A DNA stretch of 9,837 nucleotides from CAYLZO01 sp964387775 (GCA_964387775.1 CAYLZO010000206.1:1-9837), one strand, 5' to 3'; shown: positions 1 to 6,626, counted from the stretch's first letter. Made by a program: numbers and translations. The notes: a model not told the origin generated them from the letters alone.

Positions 1-58
1 TCAGACCGAGTGATCACATGCAAACTCACTGGGATTTAGACGCTAAACAAATACCACC
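1..58. other. Left flank, non-coding, before the RND fragment
   Basis: This short stretch is more AT-rich than the coding DNA that follows. The frame of the RND fragment is closed by TAA at 44-46, and the frames starting at positions 1 and 2 also stop early (TAG at 37-39, TGA at 11-13 and TAA at 44-46). The frame starting at position 3 stays open but gives nothing resembling RND helix 5 or 6. No transposon end or target-site duplication is evident. It marks a breakpoint in the pump gene rather than its normal 5' context. Confidence 0.5.
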
Positions 59-1477
59 GTGGCTTATGCCCTGGGGGCCAGCTTCCTCATCGCCGTGACC
101 GTCGTGCCGCTACTGGCCTACCTCTTTATCCGTGCAGAGCACCTACCCGAAGAGAAAGGAAATACTCTGCAGCGTTGGTATACGCCAGCGCTTCGCTGGG
201 CGCTGAGGAACCGCGCCATCGTGTTGATGGCCGCCGGCCTGTTCTTCGTCGGCAGCGGGTACCTCCTGGCGCAACAGCCCCGAACTTTCCTGCCGGACCT
301 GGGTGAGGTTCAGATCTCGGCGAATGTGGACCTGCCCAGCGGCGTCACCATAGCCGAGACGGCCGATTTGGTTTCTCAATTCGAAGCTGCGCTGGATGGC
401 GTAGAAGGCCTCGGCACAAGACAGTGCGAGATCGGGGCCAGCGGTGGGCTACAGGCCATAGCTTCCCGGACCCTCGGCATGGAGGCCGTGGATCAAAGCC
501 TGGCCAGCATCAGTATCAGCATAGAAGACGGGAAACGGAAAGATGAGCTGACAGCGATCGTCCGGCAAAAGGCGGAACAGGTCTTTGGTGCGGAGTATGT
601 CACCGTGTCAGGTGGCGCCCTGACCTCCAGCGTCTTTGCCAGCTTTTCCCTGGTCCTTTCCGGCGATCCGGAGCAACTGGCAACCATCAACGATGAGGTT
701 CTCGCTGCCCTGGAGAGAGTGGATGGGCTGACCAACGTGACCAGTGATCTGGATAATGGCGACATGATCTTGCATGTCAACGGCCAGCCGTCGGTGGGCT
801 ACAGCGGCGAGATAGAGACCCAGGATGTCATGGGCGTGTCAGACAAAGCCAAAACCCGGGTCGAAGCCATCGTGCCCGCCGGAGTTGCAGTCAGCGAGGG
901 ATACGAGACGGAGGTCCAGAAGGAAGGGTTTGCCCAGGCGATCCAGGCTCTCCTGATCTCGATTGTCGTCGTCTACCTGGTCATGGTCATCACTTTCCGC
1001 TCTTTCGTCCATCCTCTTACCATTCTGCTCAGCCTGCCTCTGGCCATTATCGGCGCGGCGCTGGCTCTGTGGCTGACCGGCCGCGTGGTAGGACTGCCGG
1101 CACTGGTGGGCCTGATGATGCTGGTCGGCATCGTGGTGACCAACGCCATCGTGCTCATCGACCGGGTGCAAGCCAACCGCGAGAAACAAAACATGGATGC
1201 CGAGGAAGCGTTGGTAGAGGGCGGCCGCACCCGGCTACGCCCCATCCTGATGACAGCCGTCGCCACCATCCTGGCCTTGACGCCCCTGGCCCTCGGACTG
1301 ACCGAGGGCGCGCTTGTCGCCGCCGAACTGGCCACCGTCGTCATCGGCGGGCTGTTCACCTCGACGCTGCTCACTCTGCTCATCGTGCCGGTGATGTACA
1401 AGACGCTGGATCCGTTGACCAACTTTGGCCGGAAGCATACGAGGAAAGCTAAGACATTGCCTACAGACCAGGAATAG
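59..1477 (+). pseudogene. RND efflux pump (SwrC/AcrB-like), C-terminal half only
   Basis: RND pumps are proton-driven inner-membrane exporters of drugs, detergents or lipids, normally about 1000-1050 aa with 12 membrane helices and two large periplasmic loops. This reading frame has 472 codons and matches only the second half. It opens inside helix 6 (residues 1-24), then shows the amphipathic linker and helix 7 (52-71), a periplasmic loop (72-292), helices 8 (293-314), 9 (318-340), 10 (348-370), 11 (395-414) and 12 (424-447), and a basic tail. Helix 10 carries the typical 'GLMMLVGIVVTNAIVLID' and helix 11 the 'RPILMTAVATILALTPLALG' signature. Helix 4, with its proton-relay acidic residues, is absent, so it cannot be a working pump alone. 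The apparent start is a GTG at 59 with no ribosome binding site and an in-frame stop 15 bp upstream. The second periplasmic loop also looks about 80 residues too short near residue 235. Identification as RND is firm; whether the fragment is expressed is doubtful. Confidence 0.85.
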
Positions 1478-1478
1478 C

Positions 1479-1543
1479 AGGTCAATTCGCCGGTCAGGTG
1501 GTCCGCTACAAAGCAGTAGCAGACCACCCGACCGGCGTGACCT
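1479..1543. repeat. Long imperfect inverted repeat after the RND fragment
   Basis: The two arms pair over about 26 base pairs. AGGTCA (1479-1484) pairs with TGACCT (1538-1543), CGCCGGTC (1488-1495) with GACCGGCG (1530-1537), GGTGGTC (1497-1503) with GACCACC (1522-1528), and GCTAC (1505-1509) with GTAGC (1516-1520), leaving a six-base loop AAAGCA. The only defects are a three-base bulge (1485-1487) and two mismatches (1496/1529 and 1504/1521). It begins two bases after the RND stop codon. No T-run follows, so it is not a textbook intrinsic terminator; it could still end or protect the transcript, or be a small mobile palindromic element. Confidence 0.75.
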
Positions 1544-1837
1544 TCAGAGGATAGGTCAATGATGTTGTATTGTCGGCCTTTGCTGTGGATCCATGCGTTC
1601 GCCTGGCCCACGACAGCGCCCTTTCGCTATGCGATCTGTCGGACCGGCTTCCCGATCAGGTCCACGTGACGTTACCGCGCACCGTTTCACGGCGCCGGCC
1701 AGAACTCAAGCTTCATACCCATCTTGGTTCAGAAACGTTCAGGATAGTGCCGCCTACTCGAGGCCGTTTCTGATCGGAGCCTTCCAGTCAGTTGAGACAT
1801 CCCGGCTGTTTTTTGACTCCTAGGATGCGCAGTCCCT
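1544..1837. other. Gene-free spacer between RND remnant and regulator
   Basis: About 290 bp with no reading frame I can support. The short frames on both strands (for example 1570-1773 and 1593-1823 on +) lack a ribosome binding site and resemble no family I recognise. There is a T6 run at 1809-1814 and a CCTAGG palindrome near 1819-1824, but no convincing stem before the T-run. It may hold decayed sequence, or the upstream regulatory region of the LuxR gene. Confidence 0.4.
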
Positions 1838-1866
1838 TTGACAGTCCATCTGCGACATGATATACT
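1838..1866 (+). promoter_or_regulatory. Sigma-70-type promoter of the LuxR/MalT-like gene
   Basis: A perfect -35 TTGACA (1838-1843), a 17-bp spacer and a near-perfect -10 TATACT (1861-1866), with TG at 1858-1859 giving an extended -10 (TGATATACT). Transcription would start near 1873, leaving a leader of about 34 nt before the ATG at 1907. CAGTCC occurs twice at a 12-bp interval (1830-1835 and 1842-1847), straddling the -35. With so strong a core, the gene is probably transcribed without an activator. Confidence 0.75.
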
Positions 1867-1906
1867 TGCACCGTCGGCCCGTCGTCATGCAACATGAAGG
1901 ATGTTC

Positions 1907-4567
1907 ATGCTACAAGACTCGCTCTTGAACACGAAACTGCATATCCCACCCGCCCGGTCCGAGTTGGTGCCTCGACCGCGCCTGTCACAGAGGCTGGACG
2001 AAGGGCTGCGCCCGGACCACAAGCTGACCCTGGTGTCCGCGCCAGTGGGCTTTGGCAAGACCACGCTGCTCGGCGCCTGGCTGCGGGGCATCGATGCCGC
2101 AGTGGGCTGGCTTTCGCTGGATGAGAACGACAATGACCTGGTGCGCTTTTTGCGCTACCTGGGTGCCGCCCTGGCCCAGGCCGTGCCGGACCTGAGCGCG
2201 CCGCCTGTGGAGGCGACCCCGGCTGCAAAGGAAGCCGTCCTCGTGCCGCTGCTCAATCAACTCTCCGGGCTCAGCGCGCCTGTGGCCCTAGTCCTCGACG
2301 ACTATCACCTGATTGCCAACACCGACATCGACGAGGCGTTGGTCTTTCTCATCGATCATGCCCCACCCACGCTGCACCTGGTGGTCGCCACCCGGGCCGA
2401 TCCGTCGTTTCCGCTGCCGCGCTGGCGCGCCCGCCAGCAGCTCATCGAAATCCGCGCCGACGATCTGCGCTTCACCCGGGCAGAGACAGCCGAGTTTCTC
2501 GAGACATCGCTGGACCTGACGCTCGATTCCAGAGACCTGGACGCCCTCGATGCCCGCGCCGAGGGCTGGATCGCCGCCCTCCAGTTGGCCGTCCTCTCCA
2601 TGCGGGGCCAGCAAGACGTGTCGGCCTTTGTCCAGGCTCTCAGCGGGAGCCATCGCTACGTCCTCGACTATCTCGTCGAAGAGGTCCTGCAACAGCAGTC
2701 GCCGGCGGTGCGGGCCTTCCTGCTGCGGACCGCCATCCTGGAGCGGTTGAGCGCAGCCCTGTGCGCGGCGGTCCTGGATGGCGATGAGACGTCGGCGCGA
2801 CAGAGGCTGGAGCAGATCGAACGGGCCAACCTGTTCCTGCTCCCCCTGGACAATGAGCGCCGCTGGTACCGCTATCACCGCCTCTTCCGCGATTTCCTCC
2901 AGGCCCGTCTCGAGCTGGAAGAGCCCGGCCTGGTGCCGGGGCTGCATCGCCGCGCGGCGTTGTGGCACGCGGCGGCCGGGTCGACCGGCGATGCCGTTCA
3001 TCACGCCCTGGCAGCCGGGGACCACGATCTGGCCGCGACCCTGATCGCCGGCGCCTACCCCGCCATGCTCCAACGCGGCGAGGTGGCGACCCTCAAGCGC
3101 TGGGTCGAGGCGCTGCCAGCCTCGCTCCGCCGCAGCGATCCGGCCCTCATGCTGGCCCACGCCTGGACGCGCGTGGTGACCATGGACCTCGAAGACATGG
3201 AGGACTGCCTCGCCGAGCTCGAACATCTGGTGGCGACACACCCGGACATCTCGCCGGAAGATCGCGCCGCCGGGCAGGGTGAAGTCCTGACCATCCGCGC
3301 CTCCCGCGCTTTTGCGCTAGGGGAGATGGAGTCCACCGTCCAGTACGCGGAACAGGCGCTGGCCCACTTGCCGGAGGAAGACGGAGTTCTGCGCAGCGTC
3401 GTGGCGCAGAACCTGGGCCACGCCCATAGCTTTCTGGGCGAGATGGAAGCGGCCAGCGCTGCCTATAGAGAGGCCATCAGCCAGGGGCGACGTTCGGGCA
3501 ACCACTTCCTCGCGTTCTCGGCTATGTTGAACCTGGGCGAGATCCAACGGCTGCAGGGGCGCTGGCGCGAGGCCGAGGCGCTTTACCGCGAGGCATTGGC
3601 CTGGGCCGCGAGGCATGGGGCTCAGCCCCTGGATGGCCTGGCCCACGTGGGGCTGGGCCTGATCTGCTGGGACCGCTGGGATCTGGCCCAGGCTCGGCAT
3701 CATCTGCATATTGGCATCGACCTTTCGCGCCAGATCGGCGCCTACCCCGTAGAAGCCACTGCGGCCAGCGCCCTGGCCTGCCTGGCAGAGCACGAGGGTG
3801 GCGGAGAAGAAGAAGCGCAGAACTGGCGGGAACGGGCCCTCGCCCTGGCGCACCGTCTCGATTACGCCGAGGCGGCCGGCTTTGCCGTGCTGTTGGAAGC
3901 GCAATGCCACATCGCCCACGGCGACCGGGAAGCCCTGGCTCACTGGCTGGCTCAGCGGCAGCCCCTGGCGCAGCCATCCCGAGACCTGCGCGCCCTCGAA
4001 ACCCAGGTCGTCACCCACGCCCGGCTCGTCCTGGATGATGCACGGGGCGCGCTGGCAGGTCTGGCCCGGGTGCGCGAGCAGGCCGAGTCGGCGGGATGGA
4101 CCCAGCGCCTGGTCGAGGCCCTGGTACTGGAAGCCCTGGCCCACGAGGCGTTGGATGAACGAGGCCAGGCCCTGACGAGACTCGGGCACGCCCTGGATCT
4201 GGGCCAGCCGGCGGGATTCGTGCGCCCCTTCGTCGAGGCAGGAAGACCGCTGCATCCCTTGCTGCTAGAACTGGCCGCTGCCGCGCCCTCTGCCGAGCAG
4301 CGCGCATTCGTCGAGACGATCCTGGCCGCGCTCGACGTCCCTATCGAGCTCCCCCTGCCCGCAGCGGCCCTCGTCGAGCCGTTGAGCGAGCGGGAGCTGG
4401 AGGTGTTGCGGCTGCTGCCCACCGAGCTGACCACAGCCGAGATCGCCGAGCGGCTGTTCATAAGCTACCACACAGCACGCACCCACCTCAAGAACATCTA
4501 TGGCAAATTGGACGCCCACAGCCGCCACGAGGCCGTCACGCGCGCCCAAGATCTGAACCTCCTCTAG
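1907..4567 (+). CDS. MalT-like LuxR-family ATP-dependent transcriptional regulator
   Basis: A large STAND-type signal-responsive activator of 886 aa; E. coli MalT is about 900. By family knowledge, ligand and ATP binding drive oligomerisation and activation of nearby promoters. Domains, numbered from ATG 1907: the N-terminal 'LLNTKLHIPPARSELVPRPRL' type lead-in (about 6-26), NTPase with Walker A GFGKTT (48-53) and Walker B LVLDDYH (D131, D132), the 'RWYRYHRLFRDFLQARL' winged-helix end of the NTPase module (about 321-337), a long alpha-helical TPR-like sensor (about 370-800), and a C-terminal LuxR helix-turn-helix (826-886) with 'LSERELEVLRLL' and 'AEIAERLFISYHTARTHLKN'. An ATG at 1901 directly abuts the ribosome binding site GAAGG (1896-1900), whereas ATG 1907 sits six bases away, so 1907 is preferred. 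All core motifs are intact. The ligand cannot be deduced, and maltotriose should not be assumed. It has its own promoter and terminator, so it is monocistronic. Confidence 0.93.
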   Translation: MLQDSLLNTKLHIPPARSELVPRPRLSQRLDEGLRPDHKLTLVSAPVGFGKTTLLGAWLRGIDAAVGWLSLDENDNDLVRFLRYLGAALAQAVPDLSAPPVEATPAAKEAVLVPLLNQLSGLSAPVALVLDDYHLIANTDIDEALVFLIDHAPPTLHLVVATRADPSFPLPRWRARQQLIEIRADDLRFTRAETAEFLETSLDLTLDSRDLDALDARAEGWIAALQLAVLSMRGQQDVSAFVQALSGSHRYVLDYLVEEVLQQQSPAVRAFLLRTAILERLSAALCAAVLDGDETSARQRLEQIERANLFLLPLDNERRWYRYHRLFRDFLQARLELEEPGLVPGLHRRAALWHAAAGSTGDAVHHALAAGDHDLAATLIAGAYPAMLQRGEVATLKRWVEALPASLRRSDPALMLAHAWTRVVTMDLEDMEDCLAELEHLVATHPDISPEDRAAGQGEVLTIRASRAFALGEMESTVQYAEQALAHLPEEDGVLRSVVAQNLGHAHSFLGEMEAASAAYREAISQGRRSGNHFLAFSAMLNLGEIQRLQGRWREAEALYREALAWAARHGAQPLDGLAHVGLGLICWDRWDLAQARHHLHIGIDLSRQIGAYPVEATAASALACLAEHEGGGEEEAQNWRERALALAHRLDYAEAAGFAVLLEAQCHIAHGDREALAHWLAQRQPLAQPSRDLRALETQVVTHARLVLDDARGALAGLARVREQAESAGWTQRLVEALVLEALAHEALDERGQALTRLGHALDLGQPAGFVRPFVEAGRPLHPLLLELAAAAPSAEQRAFVETILAALDVPIELPLPAAALVEPLSERELEVLRLLPTELTTAEIAERLFISYHTARTHLKNIYGKLDAHSRHEAVTRAQDLNLL

Positions 4568-4586
4568 CCCTAATGCCTTCTAAATC

Positions 4587-4626
4587 AGGGCTCAAGCCTC
4601 CGGGGATGGAGGCTTGAGCCCTATTT
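4587..4626. terminator. Intrinsic terminator after the LuxR/MalT-like gene
   Basis: A perfect 14-bp stem, 4588-4601 pairing with 4608-4621, around the loop GGGGAT (4602-4607), followed by TATTT on the + strand. The flanking AAAT (4582-4585) can pair with ATTT (4623-4626) across a one-base bulge, so the stem can extend by five more pairs counting A4587-T4622. It lies 20 bp after the regulator's stop codon and before the next promoter, insulating the two units. Confidence 0.85.
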
Positions 4627-4677
4627 GAATGGTATGGCCTCTCCCCTCCCCCCCCTGCTACGGGCATCCATCGCGAA

Positions 4678-4720
4678 ATACCCCAGCGCAATACCTCATT
4701 GAGGGATGACAGATACCCCA
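4678..4720. repeat. ATACCYCA direct repeats and small palindrome at promoter
   Basis: ATACCCCA occurs at 4678-4685 and 4713-4720, with a one-mismatch copy ATACCTCA at 4691-4698. The middle copy overlaps the palindrome CCTCA-T-TGAGG (4694-4704), which ends just before the -35. The third copy lies inside the -35/-10 spacer. The arrangement resembles an array of regulator sites, but the units are only 8 bp and chance cannot be excluded. Confidence 0.4.
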
Positions 4721-4735
4721 ATGGCTTGCTATACT
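4706..4735 (+). promoter_or_regulatory. Promoter of the small-protein/CPBP unit
   Basis: -35 ATGACA (4706-4711), 18-bp spacer, -10 TATACT (4730-4735) with TG at 4727-4728 (extended -10). The -35 is embedded in GAGGGATGACAG (4701-4712), whose GGGATGA core matches the middle of the E. coli MalT box GGGGA(T/G)GAGG. It is centred near -36 relative to a start site at about 4742, the position a MalT-class activator would occupy. Confidence 0.65.
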
Positions 4736-4781
4736 GAAGACAGTTTGAAAGCTAATCACTTTGGATGCTATGGAGAGAGTT

Positions 4782-5018
4782 GTGCAGTACGAGATCCGCG
4801 TACAGGGCCACATCGGACAGGCGTGGTCGCGCTGGTTCGACAACCTCACGGTGCAAGAATTGGACGACGGCTCCACCCGTTTGCGCGGCGTGCTGCCCGA
4901 CCAGGCGGCGCTGCATGGGTTGCTCAACAAAACCCGGGATCTGGGCATGACGCTGCTTTCCGTGCAGCGGCTCGATCCTGGTCGACATCCTGATAAAGGA
5001 GATGCACGACATGAATAG
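4782..5018 (+). CDS. Small conserved protein, probable beta-alpha-beta-beta-alpha-beta fold
   Basis: A 78-aa soluble protein with no signal peptide or membrane helix. The sequence order suggests strand (QYEIRVQGHI), helix (GQAWSRWFDN), two strands split by the turn DDGS, helix (DQAALHGLLNKTRDLG) and strand (MTLLSVQRL), a ferredoxin/ACT-like arrangement. I recognise the type as a small conserved hypothetical with a QYEIRV start and a 'DQAALHGLLNK.RDLG' core, but no biochemical role is known to me. Start choice: GTG 4782 is preceded by GGAGAGAG (4772-4779) and gives the family-like N-terminus; an in-frame ATG at 4770 lacks a good ribosome binding site and would add four residues. It is first in a unit with two CPBP genes, and its last codons overlap the start of the first (ATGAATAG at 5011-5018), which implies translational coupling. 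It could be a small ligand-binding or accessory subunit. Confidence 0.75.
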   Translation: MQYEIRVQGHIGQAWSRWFDNLTVQELDDGSTRLRGVLPDQAALHGLLNKTRDLGMTLLSVQRLDPGRHPDKGDARHE

Positions 5019-5751
5019 AGAAAGAATGAAGGTTTTGGTTCAGAACTGGCCACGGGTGATGGTCATTCCCCTGGTGATTGTGGCCTCGATTTCGTTGCTG
5101 TACTTCAAGGCCAACGCAGCACAGTTGGTCCAGGCACCCATACTCAGCCAACCGTACATCGACGGCGAGCTGAAGTACCAATTGACCACGCTGGGCGTGA
5201 CCGGGCTGGTGCTGTTGGCGACCTACCTCGCTGGCCGCGCGAGCTTCCGGCGGTTCTTCCGGCTGGGCCAGATCGATGCGCCGGTGACGCCGGTCAAGGC
5301 CATCGGGCTCAATCCGGGGCCGGACGAGACCTGGCTGCAGGTCGGGCGCAACTTTGCTCTGATCATCACCGCCGTCACTGCGGTGTTCATCTACTTCCAG
5401 GCGATCAAGGGCAACAGCATCGTGACAGAGCACCTCCGCTTCCTGCCCTGGATCCTGGTCTTGGCCGCATCGAACGCCTTTGTGGAAGAGATGATCACCC
5501 GTTTTGCCGTGGTGAGTTCGCTGGACGGTCTCATCCCGCCCAATGCCGTCTACCTCGTGTCCGCCGCCATCTTTGGCGGCGTCCACTTCTACGGCACACC
5601 CGGCGGTATCCTTGGCGTATTGCTGGCCGGCTTTCTGGGCTGGTTCGCGGCCAAGTCGATCGGCGAGACGCGCGGCGTCTTTTGGGCCTGGCTGATCCAC
5701 TTTTTGCAGGACGTGGTCATCTTTGCCGGGCTCTTTTTCATCAACCTATAA
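5011..5751 (+). CDS. CPBP-family intramembrane metalloprotease 1
   Basis: A 246-aa polytopic membrane protein of the CPBP (CAAX protease and bacteriocin-processing, Abi) family. Known members are glutamic/metal-type intramembrane proteases involved in prenyl-protein processing or bacteriocin immunity; many bacterial ones have no known substrate. Hydrophobic segments lie at about 14-30, 56-75, 114-131, 144-158, 178-196, 200-213 and 223-243. The three family motifs are present: EEMITR (E159, E160, R164), FGGVH (F188-H192) and HFLQD (H230-D234). Aspartate at the last position is less common than asparagine but acceptable. Start choice: AAAGGAG (4995-5001) touches an upstream ATG at 5002, while ATG 5011 lies nine bases away and is preferred. 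It overlaps the stop of the small protein by 8 bp and is followed by a second CPBP gene of different sequence, so the pair is not a recent duplication. Substrate unknown. Confidence 0.88.
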   Translation: MNRERMKVLVQNWPRVMVIPLVIVASISLLYFKANAAQLVQAPILSQPYIDGELKYQLTTLGVTGLVLLATYLAGRASFRRFFRLGQIDAPVTPVKAIGLNPGPDETWLQVGRNFALIITAVTAVFIYFQAIKGNSIVTEHLRFLPWILVLAASNAFVEEMITRFAVVSSLDGLIPPNAVYLVSAAIFGGVHFYGTPGGILGVLLAGFLGWFAAKSIGETRGVFWAWLIHFLQDVVIFAGLFFINL

Positions 5752-5770
5752 GGTCTAGGAAATTGACGTT

Positions 5771-5793
5771 CAGGGCAGGGAATCCCAGCCCTG
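5771..5793. other. Small hairpin between the two CPBP genes
   Basis: CAGGGC (5771-5776) pairs with GCCCTG (5788-5793) and GGG (5778-5780) with CCC (5784-5786), with an A-A mismatch and a three-base AAT loop. It lies 20 bp after the first CPBP stop and 40 bp before the second start. No T-run follows, so it is more likely an mRNA-processing or stabilising hairpin, or a partial attenuator, than a full terminator. Confidence 0.45.
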
Positions 5794-5833
5794 GGCACGG
5801 AGAGAAGGATCAAACAAGAAAAGGAGTATGAAC

Positions 5834-6559
5834 ATGATTTTGCGAGTGGTTGTCTTTTACCTTCTGACGTTGTTCTTTACGTTCCTCATCGGGGGCCTGC
5901 AGCAGGAGGCCGGGCTGCTGCCCGGACTGACCTTCCTGCCGCAGTGGGGACCGGGCTTGGCCGGCTTGCTCACGATGCTGATCTTTCTGAAGCGGGACGG
6001 GGTACGCATCACGTTCTTCCATGCGAGAATGCCGCTGCGCCGTTACCTGTGGGCCTTTCTGCTGCCACTGGGCTTTGGGCTGCTGTCGCTCCTGTTCGCG
6101 CTGGTCTTCCTGGGCGATCCGCAGCCCCTGCCCTTGACCGTCACAGGGTTGGCCATGATGATTGCCGGGGCGCTGGGTGAGGAGATCGGCTGGCGCGGCT
6201 ATCTGCACAAGCGCATCGCCCCCCATCTCAATGGCCTGCTGTCCTCGCTACTGGTGGGCCTGCTCTGGACGCCGTTTCACGCCATGTACTTCGAGGGCGG
6301 CGCCCTGTTCATGGCCTTCTTTGGGCTCTCCCTCGTGTCCCTGAGCATCATGGCCTACGCCGTGCTGGCCGAGTACGAGTTCAACGTGCTGGGCGCGACG
6401 CTGTTCCACCTGGCCATCAACCTGACCAGCGCCCTCGTCGCGGGCTTGGTCCTCGGTTTCAGCCTGCCGTTTATGATCGCCTACGGCACGATCGCGGCCC
6501 TCGTCGCCGCCATTGTGGTGTACGTGCGGCGCGACCTGCTCTTCGCCAACAGGGAATAG
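5834..6559 (+). CDS. CPBP-family intramembrane metalloprotease 2
   Basis: A 241-aa polytopic membrane protein in the CPBP/Abi family with a more canonical motif set than its upstream neighbour: GEEIGWRG (E116, E117, R121), WTPFH (W145-H149) and HLAIN (H192-N196). These are the expected metal-binding and catalytic positions of the family. Hydrophobic segments are seen at about 5-18, 34-50, 68-90, 100-115, 132-147, 157-178, 185-212 and 214-233, ending in the basic tail 'YVRRDLLFANRE'. Start choice: AAGGAG (5821-5826) is one base from ATG 5828 but seven bases from ATG 5834, so 5834 is preferred. The 82-bp gap from the first CPBP gene holds a hairpin but no promoter I can see, so both are probably read from 4706-4735. 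The reaction is likely peptide-bond cleavage inside the membrane; a pure immunity or chaperone role is the main alternative. Confidence 0.9.
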   Translation: MILRVVVFYLLTLFFTFLIGGLQQEAGLLPGLTFLPQWGPGLAGLLTMLIFLKRDGVRITFFHARMPLRRYLWAFLLPLGFGLLSLLFALVFLGDPQPLPLTVTGLAMMIAGALGEEIGWRGYLHKRIAPHLNGLLSSLLVGLLWTPFHAMYFEGGALFMAFFGLSLVSLSIMAYAVLAEYEFNVLGATLFHLAINLTSALVAGLVLGFSLPFMIAYGTIAALVAAIVVYVRRDLLFANRE

Positions 6560-6566
6560 GTCTGCT

Positions 6567-6588
6567 GAATCCAACTCCGAATCCAACT
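6567..6588. repeat. Tandem GAATCCAACT direct repeat upstream of the SDR promoter
   Basis: GAATCCAACT at 6567-6576 is repeated exactly at 6579-6588 with a 12-bp period, and a weaker TCCAAC copy appears at 6604-6609 inside the promoter spacer. The second copy can also form a weak stem with GTCGGAT (6592-6598). Position just upstream of the -35 suggests a regulator site; chance or slippage duplication is also possible. Confidence 0.5.
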
Positions 6589-6596
6589 TTGGTCGG

Positions 6597-6626
6597 ATGA
6601 CAGTCCAACCGCTGGCGTGACATACT
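6597..6626 (+). promoter_or_regulatory. Promoter of the SDR/serine hydrolase unit
   Basis: -35 ATGACA (6597-6602), 18-bp spacer, -10 CATACT (6621-6626) with TG at 6618-6619. It shares GGATGACAG and the exact spacer length with the CPBP-unit promoter, and TGACAGTCCA (6598-6607) with the regulator's own promoter. Start of transcription near 6633 leaves about 32 nt before the ATG. Confidence 0.6.

Noticed and set aside
1..40. Small inverted repeat AGTGA/TCACT (9-13, 26-30) as a transposon end
   Set aside because: Only five bases pair, with no matching end elsewhere in the window and no target-site duplication.
973..1611. 212-codon reading frame on the - strand
   Set aside because: It lies antisense to the RND fragment, runs through the long palindrome, has low-complexity Ser/Arg/Thr composition and matches no family.
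1570..1823. Short + strand frames in the spacer before the regulator
   Set aside because: No ribosome binding site, no recognisable similarity, and they overlap in different frames with equal plausibility.
2288..4255. Two long - strand frames (317 and 312 codons) inside the LuxR gene
   Set aside because: They are mirror frames of a GC-rich gene with a clearly recognisable + strand product; no ribosome binding sites or domains.
4641..4655. C-rich stretch with a C8 run (G-rich on the other strand) as a G-quadruplex or phase-variable tract
   Set aside because: Only two G-runs are long enough, four are needed for a stable quadruplex, and the run is not placed within a gene or a promoter spacer.
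4924..5700. 258-codon - strand frame over the first CPBP gene
   Set aside because: Its composition is that of an antisense shadow and the + strand encodes intact CPBP motifs.
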